This document shows, one piece after another, positions 35,397 to 46,419 of a stretch of DNA of 58,192 nt (positions within the stretch are counted from its first letter, which is position 1; each line of letters begins with the position of its first letter). Below the pieces are notes generated by a model. The model made no database searches, had not been told where the DNA came from, and worked only from the letters and a program-made list of their open reading frames with translations. The translations under genes and the position numbers were made by a program. Source of the DNA: Akkermansia sp. (GTDB taxonomy: Bacteria; Verrucomicrobiota; Verrucomicrobiia; Verrucomicrobiales; Akkermansiaceae). The stretch is taken from contig JAUNQN010000012.1 of the NCBI GenBank assembly GCA_030536145.1, positions 1 to 58,192 of the forward strand. The letters are read 5' to 3'.

Positions 35397-36251
35397 ATGA
35401 AGCTGAGAATCGCAGTACAGTCCAAGGGCCGTTTGAATGAAGACACGATGCACCTGCTGGCGGAAGCCGGTATCAAGGTGGGCACCTCCAAGCGCACGCT
35501 GCTGGTGAGCTCCAAGAACTTCCCGATGGAGGTGCTGTTCCTGCGCGACGACGACATTCCCCAGACGGTGGCGGATGGCGTGGCGGACGTGGGTATCGTG
35601 GGCCTGAACGAGCTGCGCGAGAAGGAGGCGGATGCCCGTATTGTGAAGAACCTGGGCTTTGGCGGCTGCCGCCTCTCCATCGCCCTGCCCAAGGAGCAGC
35701 CGTACTCCGGCGTGGCGGACCTGGCCGGCCGCAAGATTGCCACCTCCTATCCCGTTATCCTGCGCAATTACCTGGAGCAGCAGGGCGTGCAGGCGGATAT
35801 CCACGTCATCACCGGTTCCGTGGAAATCTCCACCGGCATCGGCCTGGCGGATGCCATCTTCGACATCGTGAGTTCCGGCTCCACCCTGGTGAGCAACAAC
35901 CTGCGTGAGGTGGAGACCGTGCTGGAGAGCGAGGCCGTGATGATTGCCAACAACGGCCTGAGCCCGGAGAAGCAGGCCATCCTGGACGAGCTGCTGTTCC
36001 GCATCGGCTCCGTGATGAGCGCTGCGGACAAGAAATATGTGCTGATGAACGCCCCGCGCGAGAGCTTGGATGCCATCCTGGCCGTGCTGCCGGGTATCAA
36101 GAGCCCCACGGTGATGCCGCTGGCCCAGGAGGGCTGGTGCAGTATCCACACCGTGCTGGACGAGGCCTGCTTCTGGGAAATCATCGGCCGCCTGAAGGCC
36201 GCCGGGGCAGAGGGTATCCTGGTGCTTCCCATTGAGAAAATGATTCTGTAA
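35397..36251 (+). CDS. hisG: ATP phosphoribosyltransferase, long form
   Basis: The first histidine-pathway enzyme, joining ATP and PRPP; 284 residues, the long homohexameric form. The catalytic domain has [26 protein letters not shown] and the PRPP loop [20 protein letters not shown]. The C-terminal regulatory domain (about 205-284), where histidine binds in feedback inhibition, is present, so HisZ is not needed. The ATG overlaps the stop of a 10-codon leader ORF. Confidence 0.97.
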   Translation: MKLRIAVQSKGRLNEDTMHLLAEAGIKVGTSKRTLLVSSKNFPMEVLFLRDDDIPQTVADGVADVGIVGLNELREKEADARIVKNLGFGGCRLSIALPKEQPYSGVADLAGRKIATSYPVILRNYLEQQGVQADIHVITGSVEISTGIGLADAIFDIVSSGSTLVSNNLREVETVLESEAVMIANNGLSPEKQAILDELLFRIGSVMSAADKKYVLMNAPRESLDAILAVLPGIKSPTVMPLAQEGWCSIHTVLDEACFWEIIGRLKAAGAEGILVLPIEKMIL

Positions 36252-36253
36252 CC

Positions 36254-38593
36254 ATGCAAATCATCCATGAGCCTGAGCGCAGCAGCTGGGCAGGGCTGAC
36301 CGCCCGCCCCGCGTTTGATGTCACCACCCTCTTCGGCGTGGTGCGTCCCATACTGGATGCCGTGCGTGAGCGCGGTGATGCCGCCCTGCGTGAGTATGAG
36401 GCCAAGTTTGACCATGTGGAGCTGGCGGACCTGCGCGTGGGCCGCGAGGAGATGGATGCGGCAGAGGCCCGGGTGGCCCCGGATCTGCGGGAATCCATCC
36501 GCCGGGCATACGCCAACATAGCCGCTTTCCACTCCGCCCAGAAGTTCGGCGGCATATCCGTGACCACCGCGCCGGGCGTGCGGTGCGAGCAGCGCGGCAT
36601 TCCCGTCTCCCGCGTGGGCCTGTATGTGCCGGGCGGCTCTGCGCCGCTGTTCTCCACGGTGCTGATGCTGGGCGTGCCTGCGCGCATAGCCGGCTGCAGG
36701 CACGTGGTGCTGTGCACCCCGCCCTCGCGTGACGGCAGCGTGAACCCCGTCATCCTTTTCACCGCGCGCCTGTGCGGTATCACCCAGGTGTACAAGGTGG
36801 GCGGTGCCCAGGCCGTGGCAGCCATGGCCTGCGGTACGGAAACCGTGCCACGCGTGGACAAGATTTTCGGCCCCGGCAACCAGTATGTCATGGCCGCCAA
36901 GCAGCTTGTCTCCCTCTCCGGCGTGGGTATAGACATGCCCGCCGGCCCCAGTGAGGTGGAGGTGCTGGCGGATGATACCTGCAATCCCGCCTTTGTGGCG
37001 GCAGACCTGCTGAGCCAGGCGGAGCACGGGCCGGACAGCCAGGCCGTGCTGGTGGTGAAGCACGCGGAGACCGCCGCCGCCGTGGCGGCAGAGGTGGAGC
37101 GCCAGCTGGCCGCCCTGCCGCGCCGTGATATTGCCGCCCGCGCCCTGGAGAACAGCCGCATCATCGTGCTGGCGGATGACCGGGATGCCATCGACTTTAC
37201 CAACGCCTACGCCCCGGAGCACCTGATCCTGGCCGTGGCGGACCCGCATGCCGTGGCCGCTCAGGTGGAGCATGCCGGCTCCGTGTTCCTGGGCCATTAC
37301 AGCTGTGAGAGCGCCGGGGACTACGCCAGCGGCACCAACCACACGCTGCCCACCCTGGGCTATGCCAGGTCCTTCGGCGGCCTGTGCCTGGACAGCTTTA
37401 TCCGCAAGACCACCTTCCAGGAGCTTACCGCAGAGGGTGTGCGCAGCATAGGCCCCGCCGTGGAGAAGATGGCCGCAGCAGAGATGCTGGATGCCCACCG
37501 CAACGCCATGACCCTGCGCCTGGCGGCCGTGGGGCAGGGGGGCGGCGCGCCCGCATTCGACCTGGAGTCCCTGGTGCGCCCGAACATCCGCGCCCTGGCC
37601 CCCTACAGCTCCGCGCGGGACGAGTATGCCGGCAAGGAGGCCCACGTGTTCCTGGATGCCAACGAGAGCCCTTACAACACCCCGTACAACCGCTACCCGG
37701 ACCCCCTGCAGAAGGAGCTGAAGGCCCGTATCTCCACCCTGAAGGGGGTGCCTGCGGACTGCATTTTCCTGGGCAACGGCAGCGACGAGGCCATCGACCT
37801 GGTGTACCGCGTGTTCTGCACCCCCGGTGTGGACAACGTGGTGGCCCCGGATCCCACCTACGGCATGTATGCCGTGTGCGCGGATATCAACGGCGTGGAA
37901 TACCGCACCGTTTCCCTGGGGGAGGATTACGCTTTCTCCGCAGATGCCCTGCTGGCCCGCACGGATGCCAACACCAAGGCCGTGTTCCTGTGCAGCCCGA
38001 ACAACCCCAGCGGCAACCTGTTCCCGCATGCGGAAATCATGAAGGTGCTGCAGCAGTTCCGCGGAATGGTGGTGGTGGACGAGGCCTACGGCGACTTTGC
38101 CCCGGAGGCCAGTGTGCGCCCGCTGGTGGCGCAGTACCCCAACCTGCTGGTGCTTTCCACCTTCTCCAAGGCCTGGGCCAGCGCCGGCATCCGCCTGGGC
38201 ATGGCCTTTGCCAGTCCGCAGGTTGTCTCCTATTTCAACAAGGTGAAATACCCGTACAATGTGAACGTGCTCACGCAGCAGGCCGCGCTGGAGATGCTGG
38301 ACCGCGCCCCGCAGGTGCAGGAGTGGGTGGATACCCTGCTGCAGGAGCGCACCCGCGTGATGCAGGCGGTGGAACAGCTCCCGGCATGCAGCCGCGTGTT
38401 CCCCTCTGCTGCCAACTTCTTCCTGGCCCGCATTGCGGATGCCACGCAGGTGTACGGTGCGCTCATCGACCGCGGTATCGTGGTGCGCAACCGCAGCCGC
38501 ATCCACCTGTGCAGTGATTGCCTGCGCATCACCATCGGCACCCCGCAGGAGAACGACACCCTGCTGGCCGCCCTGGCAGACATTACCAAGTGA
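36254..38593 (+). CDS. hisDC: HisD-HisC fusion: histidinol dehydrogenase + histidinol-phosphate aminotransferase
   Basis: One 779-residue frame joins two enzymes that are normally separate. Residues 1-430 are His[27 protein letters not shown], the zinc ligands in [10 protein letters not shown] and the catalytic Glu-His of YAPEHLIL. Residues 431-779 are His[35 protein letters not shown] and the PLP lysine near 639 in [15 protein letters not shown]. All catalytic residues I can check are intact and there is no stop or internal SD sequence at the junction. The fusion links the aminotransferase step with the last, two-step oxidation; histidinol phosphatase works between them. Confidence 0.93.
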   Translation: MQIIHEPERSSWAGLTARPAFDVTTLFGVVRPILDAVRERGDAALREYEAKFDHVELADLRVGREEMDAAEARVAPDLRESIRRAYANIAAFHSAQKFGGISVTTAPGVRCEQRGIPVSRVGLYVPGGSAPLFSTVLMLGVPARIAGCRHVVLCTPPSRDGSVNPVILFTARLCGITQVYKVGGAQAVAAMACGTETVPRVDKIFGPGNQYVMAAKQLVSLSGVGIDMPAGPSEVEVLADDTCNPAFVAADLLSQAEHGPDSQAVLVVKHAETAAAVAAEVERQLAALPRRDIAARALENSRIIVLADDRDAIDFTNAYAPEHLILAVADPHAVAAQVEHAGSVFLGHYSCESAGDYASGTNHTLPTLGYARSFGGLCLDSFIRKTTFQELTAEGVRSIGPAVEKMAAAEMLDAHRNAMTLRLAAVGQGGGAPAFDLESLVRPNIRALAPYSSARDEYAGKEAHVFLDANESPYNTPYNRYPDPLQKELKARISTLKGVPADCIFLGNGSDEAIDLVYRVFCTPGVDNVVAPDPTYGMYAVCADINGVEYRTVSLGEDYAFSADALLARTDANTKAVFLCSPNNPSGNLFPHAEIMKVLQQFRGMVVVDEAYGDFAPEASVRPLVAQYPNLLVLSTFSKAWASAGIRLGMAFASPQVVSYFNKVKYPYNVNVLTQQAALEMLDRAPQVQEWVDTLLQERTRVMQAVEQLPACSRVFPSAANFFLARIADATQVYGALIDRGIVVRNRSRIHLCSDCLRITIGTPQENDTLLAALADITK

Positions 38594-38596
38594 CCC

Positions 38597-39667
38597 ATGA
38601 AAAAGGCCCTCTTCATCGACCGTGACGGAACCATCATCCGCGAGCCTGCGGATGAGCAGATAGACGCCTTCGAGAAACTCTCCTTTGTCCCCGGCGCCAT
38701 ACGCGCCCTGGCCCTTATCCGTGAGCTTACGGACTACGAGCTGGTGATGGTGAGCAACCAGGACGGCCTGGGCACCCCCTCCTTCCCGGAGGAGACTTTC
38801 TGGCCCGTGCACAATTTCATCCTGGAAACCCTGAAGGGGGAGGGCGTGGTGTTCGACGACATCCTCATCGACCGCCATTTCCCGCAGGACAACGCCCCCA
38901 CCCGCAAGCCCGGCACCGGCATGCTCACCGCCTACATGGGAGGGGAGTATGATTTGGCCAACTGCTACGTCATCGGTGACCGCGCCACGGATGTGCAGCT
39001 GGCCCGCAACCTGGGCTGCAAGGCCCTGCAGATAGACGAGCACGGGGAGATGGACTGGCGCCGCATCACGGAGATTGTGGTGGCCGGGCAGCGCGCGGCC
39101 TCCGTGCACCGCCGGACGCGGGAGACGGATATTGCCATAGAGCTGCTGCTGGATTCCCCCGGCGTGTGCGATATCAGCACCGGGCTGCCGTTTTTCGACC
39201 ACATGCTGGCCCAGATTGCCCACCACGGCGGCATGGGCCTGGTGGTGCACGCCAAGGGTGACCTGGAGGTGGATGCCCACCACACGGTGGAGGATACCGC
39301 CCTGGCGCTGGGAGACTGCCTGCGCCGCGCCCTGGGCAACAAGCTGGGTATCAGCCGCTACGGCTATTGCCTGCCCATGGACGACTGCCTGTGCCGCGTG
39401 GCCCTGGATTTCGGCGGCCGCCCCTGGCTGCTGTGGGATGTGAACTTCCGCAGCGGGAGCGTGGGCGGCATCCCCACGGAGATGTTCATGCACTTCTTCA
39501 AGAGCCTGAGCGATGCCGCGCAGATGAACCTTTCCGTGAGCGCGCGCGGCTCCAACGTGCACCACAAGGTGGAGGCCATCTTCAAGGCCTTTGCCCGCTC
39601 TCTCAAGATGGCCGCGCAGCGTGATGTGCGCCACCTCGTCCTGCCGTCCAGCAAGGGAACCCTGTGA
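38597..39667 (+). CDS. hisB: Bifunctional HisB: histidinol-phosphatase + imidazoleglycerol-phosphate dehydratase
   Basis: A 356-residue protein. Residues 1-165 form the HAD phosphatase ([13 protein letters not shown] nucleophile Asp, [22 protein letters not shown]). The zinc-loop cysteines of the E. coli enzyme are missing: the loop reads [13 protein letters not shown], as I recall for Bacteroidetes-type HisB. Residues 170-356 are the dehydratase, with both metal motifs ([11 protein letters not shown] and [12 protein letters not shown]). Confidence 0.95.
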   Translation: MKKALFIDRDGTIIREPADEQIDAFEKLSFVPGAIRALALIRELTDYELVMVSNQDGLGTPSFPEETFWPVHNFILETLKGEGVVFDDILIDRHFPQDNAPTRKPGTGMLTAYMGGEYDLANCYVIGDRATDVQLARNLGCKALQIDEHGEMDWRRITEIVVAGQRAASVHRRTRETDIAIELLLDSPGVCDISTGLPFFDHMLAQIAHHGGMGLVVHAKGDLEVDAHHTVEDTALALGDCLRRALGNKLGISRYGYCLPMDDCLCRVALDFGGRPWLLWDVNFRSGSVGGIPTEMFMHFFKSLSDAAQMNLSVSARGSNVHHKVEAIFKAFARSLKMAAQRDVRHLVLPSSKGTL

Positions 39668-39668
39668 T

Positions 39669-40277
39669 ATGAAAGTCGCCGTTGTCAAGTACAATGCCGG
39701 GAACATCCGCTCCGTGCTGAATGCCATACGCCGCACGGGGGTGGAGCCCCTGCTCACGGATGACCCGGCGGAGCTGGCCTCCGCCGACCGCGTGATTTTC
39801 CCGGGGCAGGGAGAGGCCTCCAACACCATGGCCCACCTGCGGGCCACCGGGCTGGGGGAGGTCATCCGCTCCCTCACCTGCCCCGTGCTGGGCATCTGCA
39901 TCGGCCAGCAGCTGCTCTGCGCCCATTCTGAGGAAGGGGATACCCCCTGCCTGGGCGTGTTCCCGGAGCTGCGCGTGCGCCGTTTCCGCGCGGCGGAGGG
40001 GCAGCGGCTGAAGGTGCCGCAGATTGGCTGGAACACGCTGGAGGATATCTCCTCCCCCCTGTTCGACGGCCTGCATGCCGGGGATTTCGTGTACTTTGTC
40101 CACAGCTACTACGTGCCGGACTGCGCGGAGGCCATAGCCCGCACCACCTACGGCGGCGTGACCTACGCCTCTGCCCTGCACAGCGGCAATTTCTACGCCA
40201 CCCAGTTCCACCCGGAGAAGAGCGGGGCCGTGGGTGAGCGCATTATCTCCAACTTTATCCGCCTTTGCCATGATTGA
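39669..40277 (+). CDS. hisH: Imidazole glycerol phosphate synthase glutaminase subunit
   Basis: A 202-residue class I glutamine amidotransferase that feeds ammonia to HisF. The nucleophile lies in LGICIGQQLL, and the His/Glu pair in FHPEKSG. The first residues MKVAVVKYNAGN are typical. It overlaps hisA by 8 bases, so its stop lies inside the next gene. Confidence 0.96.
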   Translation: MKVAVVKYNAGNIRSVLNAIRRTGVEPLLTDDPAELASADRVIFPGQGEASNTMAHLRATGLGEVIRSLTCPVLGICIGQQLLCAHSEEGDTPCLGVFPELRVRRFRAAEGQRLKVPQIGWNTLEDISSPLFDGLHAGDFVYFVHSYYVPDCAEAIARTTYGGVTYASALHSGNFYATQFHPEKSGAVGERIISNFIRLCHD

Positions 40278-40998
40278 ACTGATACCGGCCATTGATATTA
40301 TCGGCGGCTGCTGCGTGCGCCTGTCCAAGGGGGACTATGATGCCAAGAAGGTGTATGATGCCCACCCGGAGGACGTGGCCCGCCGTTTCGAGGACATGGG
40401 TGCCACCCGCCTGCACGTGGTGGACCTGGACGGTGCCAAGGCCTCCCACATCGTGAACCTGGAGGTGCTGGACCGCATTACCTCCGCCACCCGCCTGGTG
40501 GTGGATTTCGGCGGCGGTATCAAGCAGGAGTCCGACCTGCAGGCAGCCTTTGACCACGGTGCCGCCATGGTGACGGTGGGGAGCCTGGCCGCCACGCAGC
40601 CGGAGCTGCTGCTGCAGTGGGCAGGGAAGTTCGGCGCGGACCGCTTTATCGTGGGTGCGGATGCGCAGGATGGCCGCATCCGTATCAAGGGCTGGAAGGA
40701 GGACGGCGGGATGACGCTGGAGGAGTTCGTGGCCTTCTACATGCAGCACGGCATCACCCGCGTGCTCTGCACGGATATCTCCCGCGACGGCATGCTGGCC
40801 GGCCCCAATACGGAGCTGTACCGCGGCATTATGCAGAAATACCCCGCCTGCCGCCTGATTGCCAGCGGCGGCATCAGCTGCACGCAGGATATCCTGGACC
40901 TGGAGTCCGCCGGTATCCCCTCCGTGGTCTTCGGCAAGGCCTTTTACGAGGGCAGGCTGGACCTGCCCGCACTCCTCAACCGCACCGCATCATGTTAG
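40270..40998 (+). CDS. hisA: ProFAR isomerase
   Basis: A 242-residue TIM barrel. [20 protein letters not shown] holds the first catalytic Asp (residue 8) and the phosphate loop; VDFGGGIK and [11 protein letters not shown] (second catalytic Asp) follow. The start at 40270 gives the family N-terminus. It overlaps hisH by 8 bases and hisF by 7. Confidence 0.95.
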   Translation: MIELIPAIDIIGGCCVRLSKGDYDAKKVYDAHPEDVARRFEDMGATRLHVVDLDGAKASHIVNLEVLDRITSATRLVVDFGGGIKQESDLQAAFDHGAAMVTVGSLAATQPELLLQWAGKFGADRFIVGADAQDGRIRIKGWKEDGGMTLEEFVAFYMQHGITRVLCTDISRDGMLAGPNTELYRGIMQKYPACRLIASGGISCTQDILDLESAGIPSVVFGKAFYEGRLDLPALLNRTASC

Positions 40999-41747
40999 CC
41001 AAGCGCATTATCCCCTGCCTGGATGTCAAGGACGGGCGCACCGTCAAGGGCACCAATTTCGTGAATCTCCGGGAGGCCGGAGACCCCGTGGAGCTGGGCA
41101 AGGCCTACAGCGATGCAGGCGCGGACGAGCTGGTGTTCCTGGACATCACCGCCAGCCATGAGGGACGCAAGACCTTCACCGGCATGGTGGAGCGCGTGGC
41201 GCGGGAGCTTTCCATCCCCTTCACCGTGGGCGGCGGTATCAACGAGCTGGCGGACGTGGCCCGCATGCTGGATGCCGGGGCGGACAAGGTGAGCCTGAAC
41301 TCCGCCGCGCTCCGCAACCCGCAGCTGGTGGCGGACATCGCCGGGCATTTCGGCTCCCAGGTCTGCGTGGTGGCCATCGATGCCCGCTGCACGGACGGCA
41401 AGTGGGAGTGCTACCTGAACGGCGGCCGCGTGCCCGCCGGGCGAGACCTCTTCGACTGGGCCCGCCGGGTGAACGACCTGGGCGCCGGGGAAATCCTCTT
41501 CACCAGCATGAACCATGACGGTGTGAAGCGGGGCTTTGCCAATGATGCCCTGGCACGCCTGGCGGACGAGCTGACCATCCCGGTCATCGCCAGCGGCGGG
41601 GCAGGGGCCATGGAGCACTTTGCGGATGCCTTCCGCCTGGGCCATGCGGATGCCGCCCTGGCCGCCAGCGTCTTCCACTTCGGGGAAATCCCCATCCCCG
41701 CACTCAAGCAGTACCTCCACCGGGAGGGCATCTGCGTGCGTCTCTGA
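40992..41747 (+). CDS. hisF: Imidazole glycerol phosphate synthase cyclase subunit
   Basis: A 251-residue TIM barrel that closes the imidazole ring with ammonia from His[21 protein letters not shown] (catalytic Asp11), VGGGI, SLNSAAL and [11 protein letters not shown] (Asp near 175) are the standard motifs. It starts inside the hisA stop region. Confidence 0.97.
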   Translation: MLAKRIIPCLDVKDGRTVKGTNFVNLREAGDPVELGKAYSDAGADELVFLDITASHEGRKTFTGMVERVARELSIPFTVGGGINELADVARMLDAGADKVSLNSAALRNPQLVADIAGHFGSQVCVVAIDARCTDGKWECYLNGGRVPAGRDLFDWARRVNDLGAGEILFTSMNHDGVKRGFANDALARLADELTIPVIASGGAGAMEHFADAFRLGHADAALAASVFHFGEIPIPALKQYLHREGICVRL

Positions 41748-41777
41748 TTTCAACAACAACATACACTCACAACGACC

Positions 41778-42392
41778 ATGGAAATTGACTTCGAGAAATC
41801 CGGCGGGCTGGTGCCTGCCATCATTCAGGATTCCGCCACCCGCCAGGTGCTCATGCTGGGCTACATGAACCGGGAGGCATACGAGAAGACCCTGGCGGAG
41901 AAGCGCGTGACCTTCTGGAGCCGCTCCCGCAACTGCCTGTGGACCAAGGGAGAGACCAGCGGCAACTTCCTGGACCTGGTGGATATCAAGGTGGACTGCG
42001 ACAATGACACCCTGCTGGTGCGCGCCACCCCGCACGGCCCCGTGTGCCACACCGGCACGGATACCTGCTGGGGTGAGGAGAATACCGCCAACCCGCTCCT
42101 CTTCCTCACGGAACTCCAGGATTTCATCAACAAGCGCCATGAGGAGATGCCGGAGGGCTCCTACACCACCTCCCTCTTCAAGGACGGTATCAACCGCATG
42201 GCCCAGAAGGTGGGCGAGGAGGCTCTGGAGGCCGTCATCGAGGCCGTGAACGGCTCCGACGACCGCCTGCTCTACGAGGCTTCCGACATGTTCTACCACC
42301 TCATCGTCCTCCTCACCTCCAAGGGCCTCCGCATAGAGCAGGTGGCCGACGAGCTGGCCGAACGCCACAAGCCCGGCTGGAAAAAGCACTGA
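41778..42392 (+). CDS. hisI: Bifunctional HisIE
   Basis: A 204-residue fusion of phosphoribosyl-AMP cyclohydrolase (1-110; LMLGYMNREA, WSRSRNCLWTKGETSGN, zinc ligands in DCDND and HTGTDTCW) and phosphoribosyl-ATP pyrophosphatase (115-204; KVGEEALEAVIEA and the ASDMFYHLIVLL helix). This fusion is common. It is the last gene of the operon, 30 bp after hisF, followed by a terminator. Confidence 0.97.
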   Translation: MEIDFEKSGGLVPAIIQDSATRQVLMLGYMNREAYEKTLAEKRVTFWSRSRNCLWTKGETSGNFLDLVDIKVDCDNDTLLVRATPHGPVCHTGTDTCWGEENTANPLLFLTELQDFINKRHEEMPEGSYTTSLFKDGINRMAQKVGEEALEAVIEAVNGSDDRLLYEASDMFYHLIVLLTSKGLRIEQVADELAERHKPGWKKH

Positions 42393-42413
42393 TTGACCCA
42401 CCCTGTTTCCCTG

Positions 42414-42438
42414 AAAAAACGCCATCCGGCGTTTTTTT
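42414..42438 (+). terminator. his operon terminator
   Basis: Stem AAAAAACGCC, loop ATCC, GGCGTTTTTTT. Confidence 0.85.
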
Positions 42439-42459
42439 AGGTGACTGGGCAAATAGGAC

Positions 42460-42504
42460 TTGACTCTTTGATTCGGTTCTGATACCTCAATCCAAGGAAG
42501 GAGG
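42460..42504 (+). promoter_or_regulatory. Promoter and strong SD of the small gene at 42513
   Basis: TTGACT (42460-42465), 17-bp spacer, TACCTC with upstream TG; then AAGGAGG at 42498-42504, eight bases before the GTG start. It is the only perfect SD sequence noticed at a gene start in the window. Confidence 0.55.
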
Positions 42505-42512
42505 TTGCCCAC

Positions 42513-42734
42513 GTGAGTACATTGACCAAAACAAAGACTGCTGTACCGCATGTACCCGGCATGTTTGCCCGGCTCATGGCGTGGGTCCTTGCCCCGTTCA
42601 GGAAACCAGTCGATGACGGGACTATCCCGGCAGAGGCCATGCAGCGGCTGCTCCATGAAGTGGAGAATCCCTCCCCTATGCCAGAGCATTGCGTCCAGTC
42701 GCTCCGCGAATTGATGAAAGATTCCAGCCGCTGA
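42513..42734 (+). CDS. Small hypothetical protein before a GNAT gene
   Basis: A 73-residue product, GTG start chosen from the AAGGAGG sequence eight bases upstream. Residues 14-28 are hydrophobic/amphipathic (GMFARLMAWVLAP); the rest is polar. No family is recognised. Its stop abuts the start of a frameshifted GNAT acetyltransferase gene, the arrangement of antitoxin-GNAT toxin pairs, but the protein does not look like the usual DUF1778 antitoxin. Composition is less GC-rich than the his operon before it. Confidence 0.55.
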   Translation: MSTLTKTKTAVPHVPGMFARLMAWVLAPFRKPVDDGTIPAEAMQRLLHEVENPSPMPEHCVQSLRELMKDSSR

Positions 42735-43323
42735 GTGTCCATGTCCGCCTGTTACCAGACATTGGGGATAGATTGGCTGTACGACCTGCCTCCTCAATCT
42801 GTTAGGCAATCATTCCATTGTAGGGCAGAATCATGCGCCGCTTTCTATCGTGATGATGCTGAGCGTTTCCTTTCTATCGGTGCATCTTGCATTATCACGG
42901 CATGGAAATCCCCTGCCCATGAGGAAGTGGCAGGGTTTGTTACCCTTTCTCCCAGTGGTTTGCAGGGGCAGCGGCTCGGAGATGCCATACAGCGGCGGCT
43001 GGGGTCGCGCTATTCCTTGGTGCTGGTTTATCGGGCAGCTTGCAAGGGCAGAGGACCCCGCCCTGCTGGGTATGGGCAAGCGTCTTGTGTGGATTGCCAT
43101 CATGGATATTGTGCGGCGTTCCCATCACGGGGCCGGCGTTTGTATTGTTATCGAGGCGGAACACCGCGCCCTGGTGGATTTTTATATGAGGGAATTTAAT
43201 TTCAAACCTCTTTACCCAACCTTGGAAGGGTGGAAGCCGGGGCAAGGCAGGATGAAACTCTTCCTACCTGTTCGCCAGGTCGCCGAGACTCTGTATCAGG
43301 TCGGCCTTCTTTCCTCCGTTTGA
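42735..43323 (+). pseudogene. GNAT acetyltransferase, frameshifted
   Basis: The first half reads in the frame starting at 42735 (EEVAGFVTLSPSGL, the beta-4 region of TacT/AtaT-like GNATs) to about 43005. The second half continues in the next frame (IPWCWFIGQLARAEDPALLG, then GMGKRLVW, the acetyl-CoA loop, and EHRALVDFYMREFNF). Joining them needs one skipped base near 42960-43012. It is either a true pseudogene or a sequencing error. It follows the small gene directly, so together they may be the remains of a toxin-antitoxin pair. Confidence 0.7.
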
Positions 43324-43386
43324 TGCCTGTTTCCTCTTGCTTGGGATTCCCTTCCGCACTTTTTTTATCAAATGTCGCCTTTGTGC

Positions 43387-43415
43387 TTGACTTTCGGGGC
43401 TGCGGCGGGTAATAT
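43387..43415 (+). promoter_or_regulatory. Promoter of the tRNA-Lys/tRNA-Glu genes
   Basis: TTGACT, 17-bp spacer, TAATAT, 29 bp before the tRNA-Lys 5' end. Confidence 0.7.
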
Positions 43416-43444
43416 GCCCGCGCATCCGTGCAAACGGACGGCAT

Positions 43445-43517
43445 GCGTGAATAGCTCAGTCGGTAGAGCAGTAGACTTTTAATCTATTGGTCCCGGGTTC
43501 GAGTCCCGGTTCACGTA
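43445..43517 (+). tRNA. tRNA-Lys (anticodon TTT)
   Basis: A 73-nt cloverleaf: acceptor GCGTGAA/TTCACGT with a G1-U72 wobble, D stem GCTC/GAGC, anticodon loop CTTTTAA, T arm CCGGG-TTCGAGT-CCCGG and discriminator A. CCA is not encoded. Confidence 0.92.
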
Positions 43518-43529
43518 GTCCCAGCATCT

Positions 43530-46278
<2,749 letters not shown>

Positions 46279-46287
46279 AGGTACGCA

Positions 46288-46397
46288 GTACAAGGGACAA
46301 TGTACAAATCTGAGTAACCGCTCGCTTCTCTCGCCTGATGGACAAGAAAGAACAGCTGCTGCGCTGCCCTACCTCGGTTATGATTTGTACCTTGTAC
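46288..46397. repeat. Inverted-repeat element between gyrB and gyrA
   Basis: A left arm at 46288-46320 and a right arm at 46375-46397 are imperfect inverted copies: GTACAAGG...TGTACAAATC...TAACCG against CGGTTA.GATTTGTACCTTGTAC. A 54-bp core separates them. It resembles a small MITE or palindromic repeat unit rather than a terminator (no terminal T run). Confidence 0.6.
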
Positions 46398-46419
46398 ATA
46401 AACCTTTATTAGAAGAAAC

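Noticed and set aside
35768..40036. 1422-codon open frame on the minus strand across the his operon
   Set aside because: Shadow of the strong third-position GC bias; it crosses several real genes with intact enzymes on the plus strand.
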